The notes: generated by a model not told the origin, from the letters alone. 64,000 nucleotides of DNA from Mucilaginibacter yixingensis (GCF_041080815.1 NZ_CP160205.1:4030001-4094000), one strand, 5' to 3'. Counted from the first letter of the stretch, positions 34,861-43,065 are shown. A program made the numbers and translations.

Positions 34861-35044
34861 AGCAGTGTATTTTATTTTTTGACGGCTAAAGTAAGGAAAA
34901 CTGAAAATTAAAAAGTAAAAATCAGGGAGTAATTCAAAAGTTAAGATTAAAAAGCAGAAAAAACGACATTAAAAACAGCAAGGGCGGTCTAAATCTCAAG
35001 AAACCGCCCCTTTTTAATTCTTAATTTTAATTTTTGATTTAAAA

Positions 35045-36709
35045 TCAATCTACCAATACACCTATATAATAATTAAAGGTATCTACTTCTACATTATCCT
35101 TAGTTATACCATTAATTTTAACAGGGCTAAAAGTAGTGGTGGGCGTAATCATCTGATACTCCCCACCTTTGGTGCGAACCTGCACCGGCATGCTGAAGCC
35201 GTCTACATCAGCTATCCAGCGGCAGGTAGGGGTGCCGTTCTCAAACCGAAACTCCAGTGTTGGGATGTTTTTATAGCGCAGGTATTGGTCAAACACCGGG
35301 GTTAAGTTGATACCTGCCTGCGTACTCATATAATCTACTATTTGTTTGGCGGTCACTGTTTGGTGATAGAACGTTTTGTTGAGGCCGCGCAAAATGCCGC
35401 GCCATTTAGCATCATCATTAACAATAGTGCGCACCATGTTAAGCAGGTTGCCGCCTTTAGGATACATATCGCCCGAGCCTTCGTTATTCACCCCGTATTG
35501 CCCAATGATGGGTTCATCATTTAAAATGCCGCGACGGGTGCCATGGATATATTCCTGTCCTTTTAGTTTGCTGCCGGTTTTGTGCTCAATAAACAGCGAC
35601 TCTGAGTAATTGGTAAAGCTCTCGTGAATCCACATATCGGCATTGTCTTTATCGGTAATGTTGTTGCCGAACCATTCGTGCCCGCTCTCGTGCACCACAA
35701 TAAAGTCCCAATCCAGGCCCAGGCCGGTGCCTGACAGGTCGCGACCGAGGTAGCCGTTTCTGTATTTGTTTCCATAGGCAACCCCGCTTTGGTGTTCCAT
35801 ACCCAGGTGTGGGGTTTCCACCAGTTTGTAACCATCTTCATAAAAAGGATACGGGCCGAACCAGTATTCAAAAGCTTTGAGCATCGGCATCACGTTCGCG
35901 TCCCATTGTTTTTTGGCTTTAGCCAGGTTATAGCTCAGTGGCCAGAAGTCCAGATCGAGTTTACCTTTTTCGCCCGGATAGGTTTCGCTGTAATGGGCAT
36001 AGTCGCCAATATTGGCTTCTATGTCATAATTATTAATGGGGTTAGCCACAAACCAATCGAAGCGGGTGTAGCCATCTTTTAAGTCAGTCACCTTACGCAA
36101 GCGGCCATTAGATACATCTTTTAAACCTTTGGGTGCACTGATGCTGATCATGACGCTATCCACCTCGTCGTCCAGCTGATCTTTATTAGGCCACCAGATG
36201 CTGGCGCCGACGCCTTCGCATGCGGTTGCTACCCAGGGTTTGCCCAGCGAATCTGTAGTGAACACCACACCGCCATCCCAGGGCGCGCGTTTGGCAATAG
36301 TGGGGTTACCAGAGTAATAAACAGTAAACTCGTCTTTACTGCCCTTGCTAATGGTTTGCGGAAAAGTAATAAACACGGCATTAAACTCGCGCTCAAACGG
36401 CAGGTCTTTACCTTTATATACAATGCGCTGGATATTGAGGTTGGCAAAAAGATCAAACTGCAGTTTGTCAAAGTCGCGAGTAGCGGTAAACTTAAACTGA
36501 TTGCTGCCGCTGATGAATTTCTTATCGATATCAAACTTCACATCCAGGTGGTAATAATTGATATCATAACAGGTACGCAACGGCGAGTAGATGTTACCAC
36601 GCAACGAATCGGCACGGGTAAAGGTTTTTTGCTGGGCGTAGATCGTAGCTGTTAACAACATAAATGTAAGAAGTAGCCAGCTCGATTTGTTAATTCTCAT
36701 CAGGTTCAT
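35045..36709 (-). CDS. M1 family metallopeptidase (aminopeptidase N-like)
   Basis: 554 residues with a signal peptide (RINKSSWLLLTFMLLTATIYA). The first half is the beta-sandwich of M1 (CYDINYYHLDVKFDIDKKFI). The catalytic site VVHESGHEWFGNN carries HExxH and WIHESFTNYSESLF the third ligand; GMEHQSGVAYG is the GxMEN-like motif. It lacks the long C-terminal helical domain of the 900-residue enzymes, as in short bacterial homologues. ATG at 36709 overlaps the stop of the upstream gene as ATGA, so it is the second gene of a two-gene operon. Confidence 0.9.
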   Translation of the reverse strand: MNLMRINKSSWLLLTFMLLTATIYAQQKTFTRADSLRGNIYSPLRTCYDINYYHLDVKFDIDKKFISGSNQFKFTATRDFDKLQFDLFANLNIQRIVYKGKDLPFEREFNAVFITFPQTISKGSKDEFTVYYSGNPTIAKRAPWDGGVVFTTDSLGKPWVATACEGVGASIWWPNKDQLDDEVDSVMISISAPKGLKDVSNGRLRKVTDLKDGYTRFDWFVANPINNYDIEANIGDYAHYSETYPGEKGKLDLDFWPLSYNLAKAKKQWDANVMPMLKAFEYWFGPYPFYEDGYKLVETPHLGMEHQSGVAYGNKYRNGYLGRDLSGTGLGLDWDFIVVHESGHEWFGNNITDKDNADMWIHESFTNYSESLFIEHKTGSKLKGQEYIHGTRRGILNDEPIIGQYGVNNEGSGDMYPKGGNLLNMVRTIVNDDAKWRGILRGLNKTFYHQTVTAKQIVDYMSTQAGINLTPVFDQYLRYKNIPTLEFRFENGTPTCRWIADVDGFSMPVQVRTKGGEYQMITPTTTFSPVKINGITKDNVEVDTFNYYIGVLVD

Positions 36710-37254
36710 CTTTTCTTCCGTCTACGTAAATATTTACTGAATATATTAATGTACCGAGAGTCAAATGTCACTTTAGAAATGGAGGCATAATCTATTGATG
36801 TTTCCTCTTCGTCTATCAGGCCTGTGGCATCAAAGTGTTTAACATAAACATATGTGGTACCAACTTTTGTAATGCTTCCTATAGTAAAAGTATCAAGAGC
36901 AGATGACTCGCACTCTACTATAACTTTCAAATTATTTTCTTTTAATGAAGAAAAAGCCGCTCGCCAATTATTAAGCCTTATCTGGTAATTAATATTAATG
37001 GTGTCTGATAGTTTTTCCCATTGCATCATTTTGTTAAAGTATTTATCCGACCGATTGAAACGAATTTTATCAATCTGATTAGTGGGAAAAACAGAATAGC
37101 CGTCTATATCAAAATCAATGACATTCTGTATTAGTATTAAATCATCTGAGAAACCAAGAATATAGCCATTACTGCCTTCGATATTATTATCTATTTTACG
37201 GATAAGTTTTACCAGATCTTTGTTCTCTTGATGAAGTTTAAGTATATCAGTCAT
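36706..37254 (-). CDS. Hypothetical protein, 182 residues
   Basis: 182-residue soluble protein, first gene of a two-gene operon with the M1 peptidase (4-bp overlap). It has a helical start TDILKLHQENKDLVKLIRK, a beta-rich middle (SNGYILGFSDDLILIQNVID, DGYSVFPTNQIDKIRF) and a basic tail YLRRRKKR. The middle resembles small beta-barrel domains but no family is recognised. It is more A/T-rich than its neighbours. Function unknown. Confidence 0.75.
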   Translation of the reverse strand: MTDILKLHQENKDLVKLIRKIDNNIEGSNGYILGFSDDLILIQNVIDFDIDGYSVFPTNQIDKIRFNRSDKYFNKMMQWEKLSDTININYQIRLNNWRAAFSSLKENNLKVIVECESSALDTFTIGSITKVGTTYVYVKHFDATGLIDEEETSIDYASISKVTFDSRYINIFSKYLRRRKKR

Positions 37255-37525
37255 AACTGCTAATACAATTATAGTGGTTTACGGCGATAAACTGCAAGTG
37301 GTACATCTCTGAATGTCAATCTCACCCATGAGAGGTACATCACAAACATCCACATAGCATGCGGGGTACTGAAACAAGTGCAGCATGACCTACTGTTGTG
37401 CGAAGAATTCCGGCAATTACTTAATTCCATTAATTCATCTTCAGGCAATCGGCATATTTTTTACTTTTTAATTTTAACTTTTTACTTCCTCCAACGCCTA
37501 TATTTGGCAACAAAAAACACCAGGC

Positions 37526-37963
37526 ATGTACACTTTTCTTTTTTACTTCCACTCGGGGCTGCGCTTTGTAGTATTGCTGCTCCTGCTGTTATCAATTATA
37601 CAGTCGCTTACCGGCTGGTTAGGTAACAAACCATATACCGAATCAAACCGCAAAGGCAATATGTTTACCATGATTAGCATGCACGTGCAGTTACTGGTAG
37701 GCCTGGCTTTATATTTTGTGAGCCCGCTGGTACAGTTTGGAGCCAACACCATGAAACAGGCCGACACCCGTTACTGGACCGTTGAACACATTACCATGAT
37801 GATTGCTGCCATTGCAATAGTAACCATTGGCCACAGCCGTTCAAAAAAAGCCGCTACCGCACAGGCTAAGCATAAAAACATTGCCATTTTTTACGTACTG
37901 GCTGTACTTGTGATAGTTGCAGCACTGGCCGGTCACCGTCCGTTGTTAGCCATGAGCCGCTAA
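37526..37963 (+). CDS. Small integral membrane protein, cytochrome b-like, four helices
   Basis: 145 residues with four hydrophobic helices. Key conserved-looking histidines are FYFHSGLRFVVL, ISMHVQLLVGLALYF, TVEHITMMIAAI and IGHSRSKKA, arranged in or near membrane helices, like small Bacteroidota membrane proteins annotated as cytochrome B. Haem binding is inference from the histidine pattern. It precedes the trp operon but on an independent transcript. Confidence 0.7.
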   Translation: MYTFLFYFHSGLRFVVLLLLLLSIIQSLTGWLGNKPYTESNRKGNMFTMISMHVQLLVGLALYFVSPLVQFGANTMKQADTRYWTVEHITMMIAAIAIVTIGHSRSKKAATAQAKHKNIAIFYVLAVLVIVAALAGHRPLLAMSR

Positions 37964-37979
37964 AACTTTTTTTAGAAAA

Positions 37980-38011
37980 AATTGGCTGATTGATTATTAT
38001 TTATATTTTTG
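37980..38011 (+). promoter_or_regulatory. Promoter of the trp operon
   Basis: TATTTTTG at 38004-38011 matches the Bacteroidota -7 consensus TAnnTTTG in full, with ATTG at 37981-37984 about 19 bp upstream as the -33 element. The start point would be close to 38018, immediately before the leader-peptide ATG at 38019. Confidence 0.7.
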
Positions 38012-38018
38012 CTTCACA

Positions 38019-38090
38019 ATGATCAGGATGGGCAATATTTTTAGCTGGTGGCACCAAAATAATTTGGCAGCCGGCTATACCTCGATCTAA
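38019..38090 (+). CDS. trpL: trp operon leader peptide with two adjacent Trp codons
   Basis: ATG at 38019 (or in-frame ATG at 38028) opens a 23-codon frame, MIRMGNIFSWWHQNNLAAG then YTSI, stop TAA at 38088-38090. Two consecutive TGG codons lie at 38046-38051, too short for ordinary gene finding but exactly what a transcription-attenuation leader needs. It is directly followed by an intrinsic terminator (38120-38152) and then trpE. A ribosome stalled at the Trp codons would cover the segment AGCTGG (38043-38048) and free CCGGCT (38071-38076), which can otherwise pair with it. Confidence 0.85.
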   Translation: MIRMGNIFSWWHQNNLAAGYTSI

Positions 38091-38152
38091 AGATTTAATG
38101 TTATAAACCTAATTATGAGCCCGGCGTCACCAACGCCGGGTTTTTCTTTTTT
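38043..38152 (+). promoter_or_regulatory. trp attenuator (regions 1-4)
   Basis: Region 1 AGCTGG (38043-38048) pairs with region 2 CCGGCT (38071-38076). Region 2 GCCGG (38070-38074) can instead pair with region 3 CCGGC (38121-38125). Region 3 with region 4 forms the terminator CCCGGCGT/ACGCCGGG. Mutually exclusive pairings, in the usual order of leader-peptide attenuation. Pairings are read by eye. Confidence 0.75.
38120..38152 (+). terminator. trp attenuator terminator
   Basis: CCCGGCGT (38120-38127), loop CACCA, ACGCCGGG (38133-38140), then TTTTTCTTTTTT. Perfect 8-bp G/C-rich stem with T-run, 18 bp before the trpE ATG at 38171, between leader peptide and trpE. Confidence 0.9.
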
Positions 38153-38170
38153 AGGTCATCGCATACACAA

Positions 38171-39577
38171 ATGGAAAAGATTAAAATTAAAACACATTAC
38201 AAAAAACTACTGGCCGATACCACTACGCCGGTAAGCATTTACCTGCGCCTGCGCGACGTGTTCCCCAACTCGCTGCTGCTGGAAAGCTCAGACTACCATA
38301 GTCGCGAGAACAGCATGAGCTACGTTTGTTGCGACCCTATTGGCGGCCTGGTACTGGAAAGTGGCGAGCTGACCATCAACTATCCTGGCAAACCAAAGGA
38401 AACTTATGCCCAGGGTAGCTTTGAGCTGATTAACAGTATAGACAACTTTCTGGCAAACTTTGAGACCGAAGCCATCCAGCTAAAGATGATCTCTAACGGC
38501 TTGTTTGGCTATTTTACCCATGAGGCGGTGGAGCACTTTGAAACCATCAGGCTCAAAGTAACCGAAGAAAACCCGCGCCGCATCCCTGAGATGCAGTATC
38601 ATATTTACCGCTACATTATTGCTATAGATCACTTTAAAAATGAGCTCTATATTTTTGAGAACGGATTGGAACTGACCGATACCAGCGGGCTGGAAAAGAT
38701 CGAGTACCTGATCCAGAACAAAAACTTCCCGGAGTATCGTTTCCAGAGTGATTTTGAAGAAAAATCAAACCTGACCGACGAGGGCTTTATAGCCATTGTT
38801 GAAAAGATGAAACAGCACGTTTACCGTGGTGATGTGTTCCAGATTGTGCCATCGCGCGCCTTCTCGCGCCAATTCACCGGTGATGAGTTTAACGTGTACC
38901 GTGCGCTGCGCTCTATTAACCCGTCACCATATTTGTTCTATTTTGATTACGGCGATTTCCGCATTTTCGGCTCATCGCCTGAAGCGCAGATCACCGTGAA
39001 AAATCGCGTGGCCAGCATCTTCCCTATTGCCGGTACGTTTAAACGTAGTGGTGATGATGAGAAAGATGCCGAAATTGCCCGCGCGCTGGAAAACGACCCC
39101 AAAGAATCTGCCGAGCACGTGATGCTGGTAGACCTGGCCCGTAATGACCTGAGCCGCCACTGTACACAGGTAGAGGTTAAAGCGTTTAAAGAAGTGCAAT
39201 ATTATTCGCATCTTATCCACCTGGTATCGCATGTGAGCGGTAAGCTGCGCGAGGGCGTATCATCATTCAAAGTGGTAGGCGATACGTATCCGGCCGGTAC
39301 GCTGAGTGGTGCACCCAAATACAGGGCCATGGAGATTATTGACGAGAACGAGAACATTAAACGCAGTTTTTACAGCGGCGCTATTGGTTATTTGGGTTTC
39401 AATGGCGATTTTAACCATGCCATTATGATCCGCTCTTTCCTGAGTAAGAACAACGTATTACATTACCAGGCCGGCGCCGGCATTGTGGCCGACTCGGTAC
39501 CGGTAAACGAACTGAACGAGGTAAGCAACAAAATTGCCGCACTACGCAAAGCGCTGGAACTGGCGCAGGAGTTGTAA
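38171..39577 (+). CDS. trpE: Anthranilate synthase component I
   Basis: 468 residues. Chorismate-utilising enzyme that makes anthranilate with TrpG supplying ammonia. The C-terminal chorismate-binding domain has RGDVFQIVPSRAFSRQFTGD, YLFYFDYGDFRIFGSSPEAQ, IAGTFKRSGDDEKDAE, LMLVDLARNDL-like HVMLVDLARNDLSRHC, and GTLSGAPKYRAMEIIDE. The N-terminal LLESSDYHSRENSMS matches the tryptophan feedback site pattern (LLES) of TrpE. First structural gene after an attenuator. Confidence 0.96.
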   Translation: MEKIKIKTHYKKLLADTTTPVSIYLRLRDVFPNSLLLESSDYHSRENSMSYVCCDPIGGLVLESGELTINYPGKPKETYAQGSFELINSIDNFLANFETEAIQLKMISNGLFGYFTHEAVEHFETIRLKVTEENPRRIPEMQYHIYRYIIAIDHFKNELYIFENGLELTDTSGLEKIEYLIQNKNFPEYRFQSDFEEKSNLTDEGFIAIVEKMKQHVYRGDVFQIVPSRAFSRQFTGDEFNVYRALRSINPSPYLFYFDYGDFRIFGSSPEAQITVKNRVASIFPIAGTFKRSGDDEKDAEIARALENDPKESAEHVMLVDLARNDLSRHCTQVEVKAFKEVQYYSHLIHLVSHVSGKLREGVSSFKVVGDTYPAGTLSGAPKYRAMEIIDENENIKRSFYSGAIGYLGFNGDFNHAIMIRSFLSKNNVLHYQAGAGIVADSVPVNELNEVSNKIAALRKALELAQEL

Positions 39578-39642
39578 GCGGCGATTAGAGATCAGTTAAC
39601 AGAGATTAGTAAGACCTGCTGATGCAGGAAAGAGATAAGACA

Positions 39643-40227
39643 ATGAACAACAATATTTTAATCATCGACAACTACGACTCCTTCACCTATAACCTGGTGC
39701 ATCTGGTAAATGAACTGGGACTGGAGTGTACCGTTTGGCGCAATGATCAATTTGCTTTGGAGGATGTAGACGCGTTTGACCGGATCCTGCTCTCACCTGG
39801 GCCGGGTATCCCGTCTGAGGCTGGTTTGCTGCAGCCGGTAATTGAAAAGTATGCGCCCACCAAAAGCATTTTTGGGGTATGTTTGGGTCAGCAGGCCATA
39901 GCGGAAGTTTTTGGCGGTAAGCTGCACAATCTGAGCCGCCCGATGCACGGTATTGCCACGCCAATTGAGGTAACCGACGCTACCGAGCAACTATTTGCCG
40001 GTTTGCCGCAAAGCTTTAAAGTGGGCCGCTACCACTCGTGGGTAGTATCTCGCGAGGGACTACCGGATAGCCTGGAAGTAACCGCTATTGATGCGGCCGA
40101 CGATTCAATCATGGCCCTGCGCCATAAGGAATATGATGTACGCGGCGTACAGTTTCACCCGGAATCGGTACTGACCGAGTTTGGAAAAGAGATGATGCGC
40201 AACTGGTTATTGCCGGAGGGCAAATAG
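39643..40227 (+). CDS. trpG: Anthranilate synthase component II (glutamine amidotransferase)
   Basis: 194 residues, class I amidotransferase: ILIIDNYDSFTYNLVHLVNE, LLSPGPGIPSEAG, the nucleophile in IFGVCLGQQAIAEVFGG (Cys near residue 79), and the His-Glu of VQFHPESVLTEFG. It provides ammonia to TrpE; TrpG and PabA cannot be told apart by motif, but the operon position fits TrpG. ATG at 39643 gives the family N-terminus MNNNILIIDNY; an earlier ATG at 39622 would add seven residues. Confidence 0.94.
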   Translation: MNNNILIIDNYDSFTYNLVHLVNELGLECTVWRNDQFALEDVDAFDRILLSPGPGIPSEAGLLQPVIEKYAPTKSIFGVCLGQQAIAEVFGGKLHNLSRPMHGIATPIEVTDATEQLFAGLPQSFKVGRYHSWVVSREGLPDSLEVTAIDAADDSIMALRHKEYDVRGVQFHPESVLTEFGKEMMRNWLLPEGK

Positions 40228-40251
40228 TTAACAGGCTAACCCAGCGTTATT

Positions 40252-40371
40252 CCGTTTTGTCATTTCGATGGAACGAAACAGTGGACCAAGGGAAAGCGTG
40301 ACGGAGAAATCTTAGACGCAAAACATTGCAATCGTATAAGACTTCTCCCGTTGGGAGAAATGACAAACGGG
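40252..40371. repeat. REP-like element inside the trp operon (TGTCATTTCGA family)
   Basis: Ends CCGTTTTGTCATTTCGATGG and GAAATGACAAACGG are inverted copies, with inner words GGAGAAATCTTAGACG and AAGACTTCTCCC. Located between trpG (ends 40227) and trpC (starts 40422), followed by a short CCCCTTCAGGGGG palindrome near 40400. Same family as 42845-42976. This is where trpD might be expected. Confidence 0.8.
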
Positions 40372-40421
40372 TTTTAATAAACACATAAAAAACAAAATTC
40401 CCCTTCAGGGGGTAAGAGGGC

Positions 40422-41204
40422 ATGACCATCTTAGATAAAATAGTAGTTCGTAAAAAGGAAGAAGTAAAAGAGGCCAAAGCACGTGTAAGCGTGGCCGAGC
40501 TGGAAAAATCAGAGTTCTTCAACCGCCATGTATATTCTTTCCGCGATTTTCTGCTCAATCCGGCACGTACCGGCATCATTGCCGAGTTTAAGCGTAAATC
40601 GCCATCAAAAGGCATTATTAATGACCAGGTTTCTGTAGAGGATGTAACCACTGCTTATGCCGCGGCCGGTGCATCTGCCCTATCGGTACTAACCGATACC
40701 GACTTTTTTATGGGTAAAACCGAGGACGTGATTGCCGCCCGTCGCGTAAATGGCATTCCTATCCTGCGCAAAGAGTTTATCATTGATGAATACCAATTGC
40801 TGGAAGCCCGCGCCATGGGTGCAGACGTTATCCTGCTCATTGCGGCCATCCTCACCCCTGCCGAGGTGAGTCACCTGGCTGCATTTGCCAAAAGTTTGGG
40901 ATTGAATGTACTGCTGGAAGTACACAACCTGGAAGAACTGAAACGCAGCATTGATCCGCATGTAGATGCCATCGGTGTAAACAACCGTAATCTGGCCGAT
41001 TTTACTGTATCGGTAGATACCTCGTTCCAGCTGGTAGAACAGATCCCGAATGAGTTTTTGAAGATCTCAGAAAGCGCTATCAGCAACACCAACGTCATCA
41101 AGCAACTGAAAGCTGCAGGCTTTAACGGCTTCCTGATCGGCGAGAATTTTATGCGCCAGGCAGATCCGGGCAAGGCTATGGCCGAGTTTGTGAAGGGATT
41201 GTAA
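40422..41204 (+). CDS. trpC: Indole-3-glycerol phosphate synthase
   Basis: 260 residues, TIM barrel. The signature GIIAEFKRKSPSKGIINDQ is at the barrel start, then ALSVLTDTDFFMGKTEDV, IPILRKEFIIDEYQLLEARA, ADVILLIAAILTP and IGVNNRNLADFTVSVDTSF plus SESAISNTNVIKQLKAAGFN near the phosphate site. It closes the pyrrole ring in tryptophan synthesis. It is separated from trpG by a repeat element of about 190 bp; trpD, trpF, trpB and trpA are not in this window. Confidence 0.96.
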   Translation: MTILDKIVVRKKEEVKEAKARVSVAELEKSEFFNRHVYSFRDFLLNPARTGIIAEFKRKSPSKGIINDQVSVEDVTTAYAAAGASALSVLTDTDFFMGKTEDVIAARRVNGIPILRKEFIIDEYQLLEARAMGADVILLIAAILTPAEVSHLAAFAKSLGLNVLLEVHNLEELKRSIDPHVDAIGVNNRNLADFTVSVDTSFQLVEQIPNEFLKISESAISNTNVIKQLKAAGFNGFLIGENFMRQADPGKAMAEFVKGL

Positions 41205-41242
41205 TTACCACTCGTCTTTCTTCTACTCGCATAATCGCCATA

Positions 41243-41340
41243 ACGTCATTGCGAGGTACGAAGCAATCTCTGCTCAGGACAATACGGTTAACATACCGGC
41301 GCTGCAAGTACAGAGATTGCTTCGTACCTCGCAATGACGT
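41243..41340. repeat. REP-like element with perfect 30-bp arms (TCATTGCGAGG family)
   Basis: Left arm 41243-41272 begins ACGTCATTGCGAGGTACGAA and ends CTCTG; right arm 41311-41340 is its exact complement over 30 bp. The 38-bp loop separates them. This is the cleanest copy of the family in the window. It lies between trpC and hflX. Confidence 0.9.
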
Positions 41341-41568
41341 ATTTATCCCCTCTCGTCCCCTTTGCGTTTCTCTCAACTTTTTAAGATATTTGCGGCATGT
41401 TACTTATTTTCACATAGTTCTACGCTACACTGCCCGCAAAGCCTGTTTAGACTTATGCGCAAGCGACCTATATTTTCGCGGGCATCCCACTGTTAAAACA
41501 AAAGTTAATGCATGACCTTATTTGTTTAAGGTTTGCGTAATTTCATTTACAAATTTTAAGATTACTTA
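41341..41568. other. Gap before hflX with no gene seen
   Basis: Together with the repeat at 41243-41340 this 364-bp gap between trpC and hflX holds no convincing reading frame. The remaining 228 bp are A/T-rich with a TATATTTTCG word near 41470 and TTTGTTTAAGG near 41520 that could be promoter parts for hflX, but no clear consensus pair. Confidence 0.5.
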
Positions 41569-42753
41569 ATGAAGAAAAAATATTATGATACCGCCGAGGA
41601 GCAGGAACGTGTGGTTCTGGTTGGTATTATTACACCCGGCGAAACCGAGGAACAAACCAAAGAGTACCTCGAAGAGCTGGAATTTCTGGTAATGACTGCC
41701 GGTGGAAGAACCGAACGGGTATTTACCCAACGACTGCAAAAGCCAGACCGTGCCACCTTTGTGCAATCGGGTAAACTGGAGGAGATTCGCGATTATGTTA
41801 AAAGTGAAGAGATTGATATTGTGGTATTTGATGACGAGCTCTCGCCATCGCAACTGCGTAACATAGAGAACGAACTACAGGTAAAGATTCTGGATCGCAG
41901 TAACCTGATCCTTGACATATTTGCCAAACGTGCGCAGACCGCACAGGCCAAAACGCAGGTAGAACTGGCCCAGCTGCAATACCTGCTACCGCGACTAACC
42001 CGCCTCTGGACTCACTTGGAGCGCCAGAAGGGTGGTATTGGTATGCGCGGACCGGGTGAGTCGCAGATTGAGACTGACCGTCGTTTGATCCTGAACAAGA
42101 TCTCGTTACTGAAAGAGAAACTGAGACATATCGATCGACAGAACGAAACGCAGCGTAAAAACCGCCATCAACTGGTGCGCGTAGCGTTGGTTGGTTATAC
42201 CAACGTAGGCAAATCAACCATCATGAACATGATCTCCAAATCTGAAGTATTTGCCGAGAACAAACTGTTTGCAACGCTGGATACCACGGTGCGCAAGGTG
42301 GTAGTTGAAAATCTGCCGTTCCTGCTGTCAGATACTGTAGGTTTCATCCGCAAGCTGCCTCACCATTTGGTGGAGTGTTTTAAATCTACACTGGATGAGG
42401 TGCGCGAAGCTGATATTTTGATCCACGTGGTTGATATCTCACACCCGAACTTTGAGGACCAGATCAACACCGTGAACGAAACACTGAAAGACCTGGGCGC
42501 TATTGACAAGCCAATGATTACTGTGTTTAACAAGATTGACGCTTACAAGCCAGTGCCCTATCACGAGGATGACGAGGTAAAACCGCTCACCCTGGAGGAT
42601 TTTGAGCAAAGCTGGATGGGTAGGCATAACAGCCCGGCGATATTTATCTCGGCCTTGAAAAAAGAGAACGTAGATAATTTCAGGAAGCTGCTTTATGATA
42701 AAGTAATTGCTATACACACGGAAAGGTACCCGTATGATCAGTTATTGTATTGA
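41569..42753 (+). CDS. hflX: GTPase HflX
   Basis: 394 residues. Ribosome-splitting and RNA-binding GTPase. The N-terminal HflX domain (to about 195, including LEELEFLVMTAGGRTERV, GKLEEIRDYVK, FDDELSPSQLRNIE) is followed by a coiled linker and GIGMRGPGESQIETDRRLI. The G domain has G1 GYTNVGKST, G2 TLDTT, G3 DTVGFIRKLP, and G4 NKID. Gene is intact and of the usual length. Followed by a 19-bp stem terminator. Confidence 0.96.
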   Translation: MKKKYYDTAEEQERVVLVGIITPGETEEQTKEYLEELEFLVMTAGGRTERVFTQRLQKPDRATFVQSGKLEEIRDYVKSEEIDIVVFDDELSPSQLRNIENELQVKILDRSNLILDIFAKRAQTAQAKTQVELAQLQYLLPRLTRLWTHLERQKGGIGMRGPGESQIETDRRLILNKISLLKEKLRHIDRQNETQRKNRHQLVRVALVGYTNVGKSTIMNMISKSEVFAENKLFATLDTTVRKVVVENLPFLLSDTVGFIRKLPHHLVECFKSTLDEVREADILIHVVDISHPNFEDQINTVNETLKDLGAIDKPMITVFNKIDAYKPVPYHEDDEVKPLTLEDFEQSWMGRHNSPAIFISALKKENVDNFRKLLYDKVIAIHTERYPYDQLLY

Positions 42754-42794
42754 GACCCACTTAGCCTCTTAAAGGCTGAATGATTATTCATAAT

Positions 42795-42836
42795 AAAAGA
42801 GTAAAGCCGCGGGGAATCCCGCGGCTTTACTCTTTT
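42795..42836. terminator. Terminator of hflX, 19-bp perfect stem
   Basis: AAAAGAGTAAAGCCGCGGG (42795-42813), loop GAAT, CCCGCGGCTTTACTCTTTT (42818-42836). Symmetric A/T flanks allow action in both directions. Confidence 0.9.
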
Positions 42837-42844
42837 ATCCCCAA

Positions 42845-42976
42845 TGTCATTTCGAGCGAGCGAAGGGCGGGAATTGTGCGGGAGGGCGACGAGAAATCTT
42901 AGACGCTAGCCAGGCCATCGGATACCAACATGGGGGCTAAGATTTCTCTCTGCGCTACGCTACGTTCGAAATGACA
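42845..42976. repeat. REP-like element (TGTCATTTCGA family)
   Basis: Ends TGTCATTTCGAGCGAGCG and CGTTCGAAATGACA are inverted copies, with inner GAGAAATCTTAGACG and CTAAGATTTCTC. It lies in the 312-bp gap between hflX and mqnD, which otherwise holds terminators and one short TCCGAAATT repeat. Same family as 40252-40371. Confidence 0.85.
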
Positions 42977-42984
42977 AAATTATT

Positions 42985-43020
42985 AAACAAGAAATGCGGC
43001 TTTGGCCGCATTTCTTGTTT
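42985..43020 (-). terminator. Terminator of mqnD, 16-bp perfect stem
   Basis: AAACAAGAAATGCGGC, loop TTTG, GCCGCATTTCTTGTTT. On the minus strand it is followed by AATAATTTTG. About 45 bp after the mqnD stop. Confidence 0.8.
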
Positions 43021-43026
43021 AAATAT

Positions 43027-43059
43027 AAAATCCGAAATTGAACATTCGAAATCCCAAAT
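43027..43059. repeat. TCCGAAATT-type repeat downstream of mqnD
   Basis: Reads AAAATCCGAAATTGAACATT then CGAAATCCCAAAT. Nearly the same text occurs inside the mqnD coding sequence at 43622-43656 and twice, inverted, between the GHL10 and alginate lyase-like genes (55014-55099). Confidence 0.75.
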
Positions 43060-43065
43060 AACGGA

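Noticed and set aside
37378..37626. 82-codon frame upstream of the cytochrome b-like gene
   Set aside because: Covers the leader and the first third of the real gene in another frame; no consistent protein features.
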